Positions 43,959 to 52,994 of a DNA stretch of 64,000 nt are shown piece by piece. The first letter of the stretch is position 1. Each line of letters opens with the position of its first letter. A program made the translations under genes and the position numbers. Source of the DNA: Eubacteriaceae bacterium (lineage in GTDB: Bacteria; Bacillota; Clostridia; Lachnospirales; Lachnospiraceae). The notes beneath the pieces were generated by a model that worked only from the letters and a program-made list of their open reading frames with translations, did not search any database and was not told the origin of the DNA. Location: the NCBI GenBank assembly GCA_910575665.1, contig CAJTFB010000012.1, positions 33,028 to 97,027 on the forward strand. The letters run 5' to 3'.

Positions 43959-45047
43959 ATGGAAATTAATGAAACTTTTGTATTAGATATTTTGAAAGCA
44001 GAATATCCAAAGGATTACCAAAAGATTTATGATAAAAGTCCTATGATCCAGTATTTGGACAAGAAAATGAAAGCTGTGCATGGCAATAGCAAGACACGTA
44101 GAAGTCTGGCAAGTATTTATGCAATTTACGCTATCCTCTATTTCTATCAAGATGATTATTATGGTAAGAAAGATGAATATCGCAAATTTCAGGGATATGA
44201 TTATATGCGATTGTTCAATTACTATCGCAGTTTGTATGGTGGCAGTAAATTACAGAACCATGCTTTGAACTCTCGTGTAAATGGAGAGTTTCACAACAAG
44301 ATTAAGGATGCAGTTAATGACTTAATTATTATCAATAACGGAAAGTATCTCATTCATATTGATTACATCTATGTTGAGGGATATGATATTAGCAGAGTCT
44401 CTTGTAAAATCATTGAACGATATATAGACCTTCTGATAGCGAAAGACCATGCTTTGATAAGTATATTGGAAGAATTGCGGGAACTGAAAAACTATTCCGA
44501 TAAAAAGAAAAAAATTAGTGCATTGCTCACAGAAGATGCAGAAGCTCGTATCTTTGAAATTATCAGCTATGCAATCCTGAAAAATCATTACAAGAATGTT
44601 ACTGTTTTCTTTGGATATACTAGAGAAACCATTGATGAAGTTGCCCTTGAATTGTTCAAAACCGGTAGAACTAATGCAAATGATGGTGGCATTGATTTTG
44701 TAATGAGACCTGTGGGAAGATTTTTCCAAGTTACGGAAGTGAATAATTACGACAAATATCTTTTGGATATTGATAAGGTCATGCACTTCCCAATTAGCTT
44801 TGTAATCAAGACTAAACAGAACAAGAAAAATGTTCTGGCAGAGTTGGAACGATATATTGAACAGCGTTCAAGCGGTATGGCTGTGTTGGAAGAAAGATAC
44901 CGCAAGGCTATTGAGGAAATTATTACAATCAATGAGCTTCAAATGTGGACCGAGGAACTTGATGATGAAGATATCGACGGAATTATTCGTGATATCGACA
45001 TTTACTATAAACTTGAAATGAATATGGAGGCAGAAGATGAAGAATAG
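43959..45047 (+). CDS. Type II restriction endonuclease (putative)
   Basis: A 362-residue protein adjoining a beta-class methylase. Residues 215-260 contain EARIFEIISYAIL then TNANDGGIDFVMRP and RFFQVTEV, which fits a PD-(D/E)XK-type core in which the second acidic residue comes after QVT instead of in ExK. The N-terminal half is helical and Tyr-rich. ATG 43959 is used because AAGAGG is 8 bp upstream; GTG 43950 lies directly on that site. The recognition sequence cannot be read. It is the natural partner of the methylase (1 bp gap). Confidence 0.75.
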   Translation: MEINETFVLDILKAEYPKDYQKIYDKSPMIQYLDKKMKAVHGNSKTRRSLASIYAIYAILYFYQDDYYGKKDEYRKFQGYDYMRLFNYYRSLYGGSKLQNHALNSRVNGEFHNKIKDAVNDLIIINNGKYLIHIDYIYVEGYDISRVSCKIIERYIDLLIAKDHALISILEELRELKNYSDKKKKISALLTEDAEARIFEIISYAILKNHYKNVTVFFGYTRETIDEVALELFKTGRTNANDGGIDFVMRPVGRFFQVTEVNNYDKYLLDIDKVMHFPISFVIKTKQNKKNVLAELERYIEQRSSGMAVLEERYRKAIEEIITINELQMWTEELDDEDIDGIIRDIDIYYKLEMNMEAEDEE

Positions 45048-45091
45048 ATAATTCTGAACCAAACAAGCTGAAATGTCCTCTTTGAAATTCT

Positions 45092-45376
45092 TTGCTATCG
45101 AGAAGCGGGTTATGGTTTGAAAGTACATACAAAAACTTAACTTATTTGGACTGTTCAGGTAATCGATGGGGTAAATTAAATCTGTCAAAAAATACGAGGT
45201 TAAAGGATCTATACTGCAATAACGGTAACCTGACTTCCCTGCGTTTGCCCAGGAATGCTAAACTGTCTGTGCTTTCCTGCAAAAATAATAAGTTAAAAAA
45301 GCTTAATTTAAAAAAAGTAAAGGTAGGGGCGCTTTTCAAAAAGGGGAACAAAAAAATAAAGGTTTTTTATAAATAA
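45092..45376 (+). pseudogene. Truncated leucine-rich-repeat gene
   Basis: The frame encodes three or four LRR units of about 21 residues (NLTYLDCSGNRWGKLNLS, RLKDLYCNNGNLTSLRL, KLSVLSCKNNKLKKLNL), then ends. No signal peptide or good start is present, and the R-M genes end 45 bp upstream. It looks like the 3' remainder of a larger surface-protein gene cut by the island. Confidence 0.6.
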
Positions 45377-45378
45377 TC

Positions 45379-46206
45379 TTAACCGCAGCTCCCATTCTTA
45401 TATTCCCGATAGGCGTAAGCCGCTGTCAGGAAAACCACAGCTCCAGTAAGGCACAGGCTGAGGGCCATATTTCGAATTACACCTACCTGGGTTAAGTAAG
45501 TGGGCAGGTAACCGGCGACATGGAGCAGGATGGCAGCCGGAAGAAGAAATCGTTTCCTGATGTTTTGAATGGCGAGAAAGATCAGGATGGTCAGCGCGGT
45601 CTGAAAGATCAGCGCCAACAGCCGCTCGGAGCCCGCTGCCACGTTTTCTGCTGGCGGAATTGCGATCAATTCACCGATGGCATTTCTGTAATCCGTGAGT
45701 GCATTCCCCTTCAGATCCAGCTTTGCCAGGTACTCTTCCATACCCAGAGAGTTTACCATGAGCGCTAAAATAATATTTCCCATAAAAAGGGAACTGCCGT
45801 ATGCGATAGTCTCAAAACCGCCGTGGCCGATGCCGAACATCAAGGCATTTGCTTTTCCAGGGCGATCTTTCATAAAGTATCGTAGTCCAAAATATTTTCC
45901 CATTTCCTCAAAAACACCAGCGGCGACAGCGCCGTAAAGCGCATACCACACCGGATGCGTGGAGCGGTTTAAAACGTCCTTAAGAGAAAACAGGTTGAAC
46001 AGGAGGGCATTTAGAATTCCTTCCGCCACAAAGGCAAAAAGTACATAAAAACCCATGCCGATAAAAAATGAGGAAAGTTTGGCTCCGGTCTTTGCGCGAA
46101 AATAGCCAAGAAAGATAAAAGGGACCGCGGTGCAGAACAGTGCCACAACGATCATACTGCTGAGGGCAGCGCCCGAGAATTTATCTGCTGCGAGTAAAGC
46201 GTTCAT
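45379..46206 (-). CDS. YhfC-family intramembrane metalloprotease
   Basis: A 275-residue polytopic protein with about seven membrane helices. GVFEEMGKYFGLRYFMK (about residue 93) gives the Glu-Glu pair, and FGIGHGGFETIAYG (about 120-133) gives the His and Glu of the CPBP/YhfC zinc site. ATG 46206 is preceded by AAAGGATAACACT; a longer frame from 46239 lacks a site. Substrate unknown. The stop lies 2 bp from the end of the LRR remnant on the other strand. Confidence 0.82.
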   Translation of the reverse strand: MNALLAADKFSGAALSSMIVVALFCTAVPFIFLGYFRAKTGAKLSSFFIGMGFYVLFAFVAEGILNALLFNLFSLKDVLNRSTHPVWYALYGAVAAGVFEEMGKYFGLRYFMKDRPGKANALMFGIGHGGFETIAYGSSLFMGNIILALMVNSLGMEEYLAKLDLKGNALTDYRNAIGELIAIPPAENVAAGSERLLALIFQTALTILIFLAIQNIRKRFLLPAAILLHVAGYLPTYLTQVGVIRNMALSLCLTGAVVFLTAAYAYREYKNGSCG

Positions 46207-46350
46207 AGTGTTATCCTTTCTGATGTGTAATTCTGTCATATATCATACCTCTTCTGCCCGGACTTGGCAAATGAATTTTTTGTGACATCAGGAATTTGAT
46301 TGAATATTTATTCTCTTGATTCATATCATATGAATTCGGGGATTTTTCTT

Positions 46351-46379
46351 TTGCAAAATCCCAGGAAACTTAGTATACT
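46351..46379 (+). promoter_or_regulatory. Sigma-A promoter of the decarboxylase-gmk-holB operon
   Basis: TTGCAA (46351-46356), 17-bp spacer, TATACT (46374-46379). A palindrome ATTCATATCATATGAAT (46319-46335) lies 15 bp upstream and could be an operator. Confidence 0.7.
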
Positions 46380-46395
46380 ATAACAATAGGATATT

Positions 46396-46436
46396 AGGGC
46401 GTGCAGACCGCAGAAAGCAGTTTTCAGACATACCCT
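46396..46436. repeat. 41-bp dispersed repeat, copy 1
   Basis: Begins AGGGCGTGCAG and ends CAGACATACCCT. It matches 57548-57588 at 38 of 41 bases. It contains a small hairpin-like GAAAGCAGTTTTC and has AGGG/CCCT at the ends. It lies in the 5' leader of the decarboxylase gene. Confidence 0.7.
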
Positions 46437-46498
46437 AGGAACAAAAGGTTGTACAACATGTTGTTGGGGGCAACCGGAAAGTGAAATGCAGCATATAG

Positions 46499-47935
46499 AT
46501 GAAACAAGGACTCTATGAAACCCTGACAGAATACTGTCAGAAAGATATACTGCCCATGCATATGCCGGGGCATAAACGTAATCATAAATTTCAGATGGAA
46601 AATCCTTACGAACTGGATGTAACAGAGATACCAGGGCTGGACAATCTGCACCAGCCGGAAGGGGTAATCCGGAAGCTGATGGATCACATCTCGGACGAAT
46701 ACCAGTCTGACGCCTCGTTTCTGCTGGTCAACGGCAGTACCTGCGGGCTCCTGGCAGCCATCACCGCGTGCTGCCGACGCGGAGACCGGGTCCTGGTGGC
46801 GAGAAACTGTCACAAGGCAGTGTACAACGTCATCCGTCTTCTGGAGCTTCGGCCAGTGTATGTGTATCCATCAGCAGAGGGTGGGGAGATGGATTCTTTG
46901 GGTATCGCCGGCATAGTATCGCCGGAGGATGTAGAAGGGGCGTTGGAGGAGTATCCGGATATTTCCTGCGTTGTAATCACCTCCCCCACGTATGAAGGAA
47001 TCCTGTCGCCAGTGGCAGTCATCGCAGATATGGTACATAAGAGAAAGATTCCGTTGATTGTAGATGAAGCCCATGGGGCTCATTTTCACTGGCATAAGGC
47101 ATTTCCTGACACAGCTCTGACAGAGGGAGCTGATATTGTGATAGAAAGCCTTCATAAGACGCTTCCAGCATTTACCCAGACCGGGGTGCTTCATGCCCGC
47201 TACGGACTGGTGAAGGAGGAACTCCTCACCTGGAGCCTCCAGACGTATCAGTCCAGCAGCCCGTCGTATCTTTTGATGGCGGGGGTGGAACGGTGCTTCT
47301 CCTATCTTCTGGGGGAGGGGAGAAAAGAGATGCAGTGCTATGTGTCGGATCTGGAGTGGTTTCGCCAGGAAATGAAAGGGCTAAAGGCTTTGAGATTATT
47401 TGAATCCCAGTGGAAAGAACCGTCTAAGCTGGTGATCGCCACCGACCGGACGCCGGTCCGGGGACGGGATCTGGCGGATCGATTAAGAGAAACGTATCAT
47501 ATTGAAACAGAAATGAGCTGCGGTGATTATGTTATCGCCATGACAAGCGTGGCCGACGAGAGAAAAAGTTTTGAGAGGTTGGCAGCGGCATTGCGGGAGA
47601 TCGACAGGGAGCTGACAGAAAAACTTGACAGACAGGCATTTGAAAACGTGGATTTGACAGCTGGAAAAAATTCTTTTTGTTATGACTGGCACAGGCCAGA
47701 GCCAGGAGTGTACAGTTTTGAGGCCGCTTATTATCCAAAGCGCCGGGTTTCACTTGCAGAGGCTGCTGGAGAGCTGGCGGCGGAACCAGTATATCCCTAT
47801 CCGCCGGGGATACCGCTTTTGGTAGAGGGCGAGAGGATTTCCCAGGAAATGGTGGAGCTGCTAGAGCGGGCAGTCAGACAGCAGATATCAGTTCACGGTG
47901 TGACAGATGGATTCATAAATATATTGGTTTTATAG
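46499..47935 (+). CDS. Orn/Lys/Arg decarboxylase-family PLP enzyme (YaaO-like)
   Basis: A 478-residue fold-type-I PLP enzyme. LPMHMPGHKRNHKF (about residues 17-30) is the family's N-terminal motif, VDEAHGAHFHWHKAFP is the pyridine-N Asp region, and IESLHKTLPAFTQTG holds the PLP lysine. The C-terminal domain is shorter than in biosynthetic enzymes, as in YaaO. It probably decarboxylates ornithine, lysine or arginine. The start lacks a clear ribosome-binding site. In Bacillus the homologue also lies just before tmk-yaaR-holB. Confidence 0.85.
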   Translation: MKQGLYETLTEYCQKDILPMHMPGHKRNHKFQMENPYELDVTEIPGLDNLHQPEGVIRKLMDHISDEYQSDASFLLVNGSTCGLLAAITACCRRGDRVLVARNCHKAVYNVIRLLELRPVYVYPSAEGGEMDSLGIAGIVSPEDVEGALEEYPDISCVVITSPTYEGILSPVAVIADMVHKRKIPLIVDEAHGAHFHWHKAFPDTALTEGADIVIESLHKTLPAFTQTGVLHARYGLVKEELLTWSLQTYQSSSPSYLLMAGVERCFSYLLGEGRKEMQCYVSDLEWFRQEMKGLKALRLFESQWKEPSKLVIATDRTPVRGRDLADRLRETYHIETEMSCGDYVIAMTSVADERKSFERLAAALREIDRELTEKLDRQAFENVDLTAGKNSFCYDWHRPEPGVYSFEAAYYPKRRVSLAEAAGELAAEPVYPYPPGIPLLVEGERISQEMVELLERAVRQQISVHGVTDGFINILVL

Positions 47936-47960
47936 TATTTATTTAGAAAGAGAGAAGTAC

Positions 47961-48545
47961 ATGGGAAAGTTATATGTGATCATGGGAAAAAGCGCTGTGG
48001 GAAAGGATTCCTTATTCTGCAGTTTGATAGACAGAATTTCTATGCTAAAGACGGTGGTACCTTATACCACAAGACCGATCCGGACTGGAGAGGTGGAGGG
48101 GAAAGAATATCATTTTGTGACCGAGGGCGAGCTGGAGATGATGAGACAGCAGGACAGGATTGTGGAGTGTCGAAGGTATGATACGGTACATGGGCCCTGG
48201 TATTATTTTACAGCCGATGACGGACAGATGGATTTTTCAGGAGAAGTCCAATATGCCATAATATCTACTTTGGATGGATTTGAGAAGATGTGTGCCTTTT
48301 ATGGAAGAGAACATGTGGTGCCGGTGTACATCGAAGTAGAGGATTTTTTGCGTCTGGAGAGGGCGTTGGAGCGGGAAAAGCGGCAGCCGAATCCCTGTGC
48401 AGCGGAGCTCTGTCGGAGGTTCGTAGCAGATGAGGAAGATTTTTCAGAAGAGCGCCTGCGCATCGCTGGAGTCAAGGAGCGGATACTGAATCACGATTTT
48501 GAAGAGGCGCTGAAAAAAATAGAAGAGCTTATATGCAGAGGATAG
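47961..48545 (+). CDS. Guanylate kinase-like nucleotide kinase
   Basis: A 194-residue P-loop kinase. YVIMGKSAVGKDSLFCSL is Walker A, variant with Ala and Asp instead of the usual GPSGVGKST. PYTTRPIRTGEVEGKEYHFV is the GMP-binding segment, and YHFVTEGELEMM follows. REKRQPNPCAAELCRRF replaces the usual lid. In Bacillus, tmk (thymidylate kinase) occupies this position; here it is a guanylate-kinase-type protein. The spacing (26 bp) suggests cotranscription. Confidence 0.85.
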   Translation: MGKLYVIMGKSAVGKDSLFCSLIDRISMLKTVVPYTTRPIRTGEVEGKEYHFVTEGELEMMRQQDRIVECRRYDTVHGPWYYFTADDGQMDFSGEVQYAIISTLDGFEKMCAFYGREHVVPVYIEVEDFLRLERALEREKRQPNPCAAELCRRFVADEEDFSEERLRIAGVKERILNHDFEEALKKIEELICRG

Positions 48546-48603
48546 GGCTGGAAAAATATTATATATAATGATATAATGATGTTATGAAAGGAGAGGATGA
48601 GCG

Positions 48604-49044
48604 GTGGATATAAAGATAGATAACGTTCAGCAGACACAGGCGGCTACGACCGCGAGGCAGACACAGAGTGCCGGGGAAGATTTTAAATTCACCCTTATGA
48701 GCTCTCTGGAGGAAGACGGGCTTCAGGCGAGGCTTACCCTGATGATGGAGGATATCACCATGCAGGGGAAAAAGCTTGGGAAGCATGTGGATGTAAGAGA
48801 TATGAAGCGATACCGCAAGTTGATCCAGGAATTTATGAATGAGATCGTGAACCGATCCCATAAATTCAGCCGGGAAAATTTTCTGGACAGACGGGGCCGA
48901 CACCGTGTTTATGGGATGATTAAACGGGTAAATGCCGCGCTGGATGAGCTGGCGCAGGAACTGATGAAGGATGAGAAGGATCATCTGGTGATACTAGATA
49001 AGATTGATGAGATAAGAGGACTGCTGTTGGATATACTGACTTAG
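48604..49044 (+). CDS. YaaR family (DUF327) protein
   Basis: A 146-residue helical protein of the YaaR/DUF327 family, with FKFTLMSSLEEDGLQARLTL and VDVRDMKRYRKLIQEFMNEI then SRENFLDRRGRHRVYGMIKR. GTG 48604 is the start, with AAAGGAGAGG 7 bp upstream. YaaR is a conserved neighbour of holB with unknown function. Its stop codon overlaps the left end of the nested repeat at 49041. Confidence 0.85.
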   Translation: MDIKIDNVQQTQAATTARQTQSAGEDFKFTLMSSLEEDGLQARLTLMMEDITMQGKKLGKHVDVRDMKRYRKLIQEFMNEIVNRSHKFSRENFLDRRGRHRVYGMIKRVNAALDELAQELMKDEKDHLVILDKIDEIRGLLLDILT

Positions 49045-49315
49045 CTCGACGGTGCCAATTTGAATCCTGTTTCGGTCTGCGCTAGCAGCAAAATAGCGTT
49101 GTTGCTTTCATTCGATGATGTCACCACATCACCTCATTCAAGCGCCTAGCTATTTTGCTGCTATCACAATCCGAAATCTTCGACCTCCGCTTGTGATTTT
49201 CGATTTTACAAGGAAACGGAATGAAACGTACTGGAGATACGTTGATTGACGTTGACGTAGCAAATTGGAAAATCACAAGTCGGAGGCAGGGTTCAAATTA
49301 GCGCCATCGAGCTAG
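49041..49315. repeat. 275-bp nested inverted-repeat element between yaaR and holB
   Basis: The outer arms (49041-49069 and 49287-49315) match at 24 of 29 positions, all differences being C/T. Inside, TAGCAGCAAAATAGC (49083-49097) and GCTATTTTGCTGCTA (49149-49163) are perfect. CCTCCGCTTGTGATTTTC (49184-49201) pairs with 49268-49286 with one extra base. It has no coding frame. The outer arm core GCCAATTTGAA recurs at 52995 and, inverted, at 33655. It fits a miniature mobile element or structured RNA. Confidence 0.7.
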
Positions 49316-49404
49316 TTTGATGGACAGATTCACACCATTGATAAGCGCAGCGGTGCCGATTTGCAGCGTTGAAGTACAGGTAAGGGAAAGGGACGGTGGT
49401 TGAT

Positions 49405-50391
49405 ATGTTTTTATTTTCAGAGATCATGGGACATGAGGACATCAAAGAACATCTTCAGATGGCGATCCGCGGGGACAAGCCATTTCACGCCTATATTTTC
49501 CAGGGAGAAGTGGGCTGTGGTAAAGAGACTATGGCGCGCACCTTTGCGGCGGGCCTACAGTGTATGTCGGAGGAGAGTGGCAGACCCTGTGGAAATTGTG
49601 CTTCCTGCCGTCAGATCGACGCTGGCAACCAGCCGGATGTGATCTGGGTGAACAGGGAATTGTCTAGCATTGGCGTGGACGACGTCCGGGAAAAGATCAA
49701 CAGCTCCATTGTGATCCGGCCATTTTCCAGTCCGTACAAGATCTATATTGTGCCAGAGGCGGAACGTATGACGGAGGCGGCACAGAATGCTCTGTTAAAA
49801 ACGATTGAGGAGCCGCCAGAATATGGTATCATTATATTGCTCACAAGCAATATCAATGCATTGCTTCCGACGATACAGTCCCGGTGTCTCAAACTGGAAT
49901 TTCGGCCGTTGTCAACGGCGACAGTGGAGAAGTATCTGATGGACAAATACAAGGTTGTGGATTACCGGGCGAGAACCAGTGCGATCTTTGCTCAGGGAAA
50001 TCTCGGCAAGGCGATACGATACATAGAATCTGAAGACTTTGAGGAGAAGAAGGACAAGGTTCTGCGGATTCTGAAAAATATTCAAAATATGGATGTCTCT
50101 GAGATGTTGGAGATCATCCGTGAGATTGGCGAGGACAAGGATCAAATTAAGGATTACATTGATCTTATGATCTTATGGTATCGGGATGTGCTGGTGTTCA
50201 AAGCTACAAAAAATATGAACCAGCTAATCTTTCAGAGTGAGTTCAGCGCGATCTCTTCGGAGGCAAATCAGAGAGATTATGAAAAAATAGAAGAAATTCT
50301 TATGGCATTTGATAAGGCAAAGTTGCGCTTGAAGGCAAATGTGAATTTTGAAGTTGCCATGGAGCTTATGCTGCTGGCCCTCAAACAATAG
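49405..50391 (+). CDS. holB: DNA polymerase III delta' subunit
   Basis: A 328-residue clamp-loader AAA+ protein. IFQGEVGCGKETMARTFAA is Walker A, CGNCASCRQID is the zinc finger, and TEAAQNALLKTIEEPPEYG then SRCLKLEFRPL are the SRC and sensor motifs. It loads the sliding clamp with the gamma/tau and delta subunits. ATG 49405 has AAGGGAAAGGGA 11 bp upstream; GTG 49396 is too close to it. It is followed by ricT with 61 bp spacing. Confidence 0.92.
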   Translation: MFLFSEIMGHEDIKEHLQMAIRGDKPFHAYIFQGEVGCGKETMARTFAAGLQCMSEESGRPCGNCASCRQIDAGNQPDVIWVNRELSSIGVDDVREKINSSIVIRPFSSPYKIYIVPEAERMTEAAQNALLKTIEEPPEYGIIILLTSNINALLPTIQSRCLKLEFRPLSTATVEKYLMDKYKVVDYRARTSAIFAQGNLGKAIRYIESEDFEEKKDKVLRILKNIQNMDVSEMLEIIREIGEDKDQIKDYIDLMILWYRDVLVFKATKNMNQLIFQSEFSAISSEANQRDYEKIEEILMAFDKAKLRLKANVNFEVAMELMLLALKQ

Positions 50392-50452
50392 TAAGCGGAC
50401 TGATCTTAGAAGCGAATGTCCAATAAAAGACAGTGAAAGGCAGGATAATACA

Positions 50453-51361
50453 TTGAAAACGATAATAGGCGTCAGATTTCGCCAGGCAGGAAAGATTTAT
50501 TACTTTGATCCCGGCGAAAATACAGATATAAAGCGGGATACTCACGTCATCGTGGAGACAGCAAAAGGGGTTGAGTATGGAACCGTTGTGCTCCCTCCCA
50601 CGGAGATGCCAGAGGAAAAGATCGTAGCACCGCTAAAGGGAATTATCCGTCTTGCGACAGAAGAAGACGATGAGAGCGAGAGAAAAAATAGAGAGAAGGA
50701 AGAGGAAGCATTTGGGATCTGTCTCGAAAAAATTGCCAAGCATGGACTGGAGATGAAGCTGATCGCGGCAGAGTACACCTTTGATAAAAATAAACTGCTA
50801 TTTTATTTTACAGCGGATGGTAGAATTGATTTTAGAGAACTTGTGAAGGATCTTGCCTCTGTGTTCCGCACAAGGATCGAGCTGCGCCAGATCGGTGTGA
50901 GAGATGAGACAAAGCTGCGGGGCGGTATTGGTATCTGTGGCAGGGCATTGTGCTGTCACACGTATTTGTCTGAGTTTGCACCGGTTTCTATCAAGATGGC
51001 GAAGGAGCAGAACTTATCCCTGAATCCGACGAAGATCTCCGGTGTGTGCGGCAGGCTTATGTGCTGCCTGAAAAATGAGGAAGAGGCATATGAGGAGCTG
51101 AACAGCCATCTGCCCAATGTGGGAAGTCACGTGAAGACGCCAGAAGGACTTCCGGGAGAAGTTCAGAGTGTCAGCGTACTCAAACAGAAGGTAAAGGTCA
51201 TCGTTACACTGGAAAACGATGAAAAAGAAGTGAGGGAGTACCAGGTTTCTGAACTCAAATTCCGGCGGGAGCGCAGGCGCGACAACCGCGGCGGTGAAAA
51301 TGACCGAGAGCTGAAAGAACTGGAAGCGATGGAAAAAAAGGAAGGTAAGTCAAAGATCTGA
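50453..51361 (+). CDS. ricT: RicT/YaaT PSP1-domain protein
   Basis: A 302-residue PSP1-domain protein. The signature CGRALCCHTYLSEFAPVSIK with MAKEQNLSLNPTKISG and VCGRLMCCL carries Cys pairs that bind Fe-S in the RicAFT complex, which matures RNA and affects sporulation in Bacillus. The start appears to be TTG 50453 (LKTIIGVRFRQAGKIYYF), with an AGGCAGGA site 9 bp upstream; no ATG fits. The neighbours holB and trmN6 are the same as in Bacillus. Its stop overlaps the next start by one base. Confidence 0.92.
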   Translation: MKTIIGVRFRQAGKIYYFDPGENTDIKRDTHVIVETAKGVEYGTVVLPPTEMPEEKIVAPLKGIIRLATEEDDESERKNREKEEEAFGICLEKIAKHGLEMKLIAAEYTFDKNKLLFYFTADGRIDFRELVKDLASVFRTRIELRQIGVRDETKLRGGIGICGRALCCHTYLSEFAPVSIKMAKEQNLSLNPTKISGVCGRLMCCLKNEEEAYEELNSHLPNVGSHVKTPEGLPGEVQSVSVLKQKVKVIVTLENDEKEVREYQVSELKFRRERRRDNRGGENDRELKELEAMEKKEGKSKI

Positions 51362-52122
51362 TGATGCAAAATAAGGATATATCTTTCCGCGAGGAAGAAA
51401 TCTTGCGGGAGGGGGAGCGACTGGACGATCTGCAGCGGGACGGTTTGATGCTGATCCAGAATCCAGAATGGTTTTGTTTTGGCATGGACGCTGTGCTTCT
51501 TACAGGATTTGCCAAGATCGGAAAGGGATGTCGTACCATTGATCTAGGAAGCGGAAATGGTGTCATCCCCATCCTTCTCTCAGCGAAGACGGAAGGCGCA
51601 TATTTTGAGGGACTGGAGATACAGGCGGATATTGCAGACATGGCGAGGCGCAGTATCCGCTTTAACGGTCTGGAAGACCGGGTGCATATAACTACTGGTG
51701 ATATAAGGGAGGCATCTTCGTATTTCGAAGCAGCTTCCTTTGATGTTGTTACCACGAACCCGCCTTATATGATTCATTCCCATGGACTGACCAATGAGGC
51801 GTCTCACAAGGCGGTAGCTAGGCATGAATTGAAGTGTTCTCTGGAAGATGTGGTCAGAGAGAGCGCCAGGTTGTTAAAACCGGGAGGGCATTTTTTTATG
51901 GTACACCGTCCTTTCCGGCTCAGCGAGATCATTTCAGTAATGACAGCCCACCGATTGGAGCCCAAGAGGTTGCGACTGGTCTATCCCTATGTTGACAGGG
52001 AACCCAATATGCTGCTGATCGAGGGCGTCCGAGGCGGAAACTCTGGTATGGTGGTGGAAAAGCCTCTTATCGTTTATGAGAGTGTAAATGTGTACACGGA
52101 GGAAGTGAGGGCGCTGTATTGA
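51361..52122 (+). CDS. tRNA1(Val) (adenine(37)-N6)-methyltransferase-like (YabB)
   Basis: A 253-residue Rossmann methyltransferase. IDLGSGNGVIPILL (about residues 60-75) is the SAM loop, and VVTTNPPYMIHS (about 132) is the NPPY catalytic motif of N6-adenine methylation. HELKCSLEDVV and GGHFFMVHRP are further conserved segments. Its ATG overlaps the ricT stop by one base, indicating tight coupling. In Bacillus yabA lies between ricT and yabB; here yabA is absent. Confidence 0.88.
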   Translation: MMQNKDISFREEEILREGERLDDLQRDGLMLIQNPEWFCFGMDAVLLTGFAKIGKGCRTIDLGSGNGVIPILLSAKTEGAYFEGLEIQADIADMARRSIRFNGLEDRVHITTGDIREASSYFEAASFDVVTTNPPYMIHSHGLTNEASHKAVARHELKCSLEDVVRESARLLKPGGHFFMVHRPFRLSEIISVMTAHRLEPKRLRLVYPYVDREPNMLLIEGVRGGNSGMVVEKPLIVYESVNVYTEEVRALY

Positions 52123-52152
52123 CAGGGGAAAGACAAACGAGGAGAAAGAATT

Positions 52153-52992
52153 ATGGGAACGTTATATCTATGTGCTACCCCCATCGGTAATCTGGAAGAC
52201 ATTACTCTGCGGGTACTGCGGATTCTGAGAGAAGTAGATCTGATCGCCGCAGAGGACACGAGGCAGACGATGAAGCTGCTAAACCATTTTGAAATAAAGA
52301 CCCCCATGGTAAGTTATCACGAGCACAATAAATATCAGAAGACACCAGTGTTGGTAAGGGAACTTTTAGAGGGGAAAAATATTGCACTGGTGACGGATGC
52401 GGGAACTCCGGCGATATCCGATCCAGGGGCAGAGCTTGCTCTGGCGGCATACGAAGCGGGGGCAGCAGTCACTTCCCTGCCTGGAGCGTCTGCGGTTATT
52501 ACGGCGCTTACCCTGTCCGGGCTCAACACCAGGAATTTTGCTTTTGAGGGCTTTTTGCCTCAAGAAAAAAAAGAGCGTGTCAGGGTGCTAGAACGGTTAA
52601 AGACCAGCACGTACACCACCGTGTTTTATGAGGCACCCCATCGGCTCATAAAAACATTGGAGCAGGTGGCACAGGTAATTCCTCCGGAGCGGAAGATCGC
52701 GGTGTGCCGGGAGCTCACCAAACGCCATGAGACGGTGCAGCAGTGCAGTCTCGCTGAAGCGATACATTATTTTCAGGAAAATGAACCAAGAGGGGAATTT
52801 GTATTTGTTCTGGAGGGAGAAGATGTGGCTGTGCTGGAACAGCAAGAACAGAAAAAATGGGAGGACATTCCTCTTGAAAGGCACATGGAACAATATTTAT
52901 CTCAGGGAATGGATCGCAAAGAAGCTATGAAGGCGGTAGCAAAAGATCGGGGAATGACAAAAAACCAAGTATATAAGGGACTTTTAGGATAG
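52153..52992 (+). CDS. rsmI: 16S rRNA (cytidine(1402)-2'-O)-methyltransferase
   Basis: A 279-residue tetrapyrrole-methylase-fold enzyme. LYLCATPIGNLEDITLRVL at the N-terminus and IAAEDTRQTMKLLNHF, SYHEHNK and LVTDAGTPAISDPG are RsmI signatures, as is EAPHRL. It methylates the ribose of C1402 in 16S rRNA. AACGAGGAGAAAG lies upstream of the ATG. It is the last gene of the operon before the terminator hairpin. Confidence 0.95.
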   Translation: MGTLYLCATPIGNLEDITLRVLRILREVDLIAAEDTRQTMKLLNHFEIKTPMVSYHEHNKYQKTPVLVRELLEGKNIALVTDAGTPAISDPGAELALAAYEAGAAVTSLPGASAVITALTLSGLNTRNFAFEGFLPQEKKERVRVLERLKTSTYTTVFYEAPHRLIKTLEQVAQVIPPERKIAVCRELTKRHETVQQCSLAEAIHYFQENEPRGEFVFVLEGEDVAVLEQQEQKKWEDIPLERHMEQYLSQGMDRKEAMKAVAKDRGMTKNQVYKGLLG

Positions 52993-52994
52993 TC

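Noticed and set aside
45092..45376. The LRR frame as an intact gene
   Set aside because: No start with a ribosome-binding site and no signal peptide; the repeats begin abruptly, so it was called a remnant.
46483..46515. A 10-codon frame (MQHIDETRTL) overlapping the decarboxylase start
   Set aside because: Its upstream site is as weak as that of the main gene and nothing supports translation.
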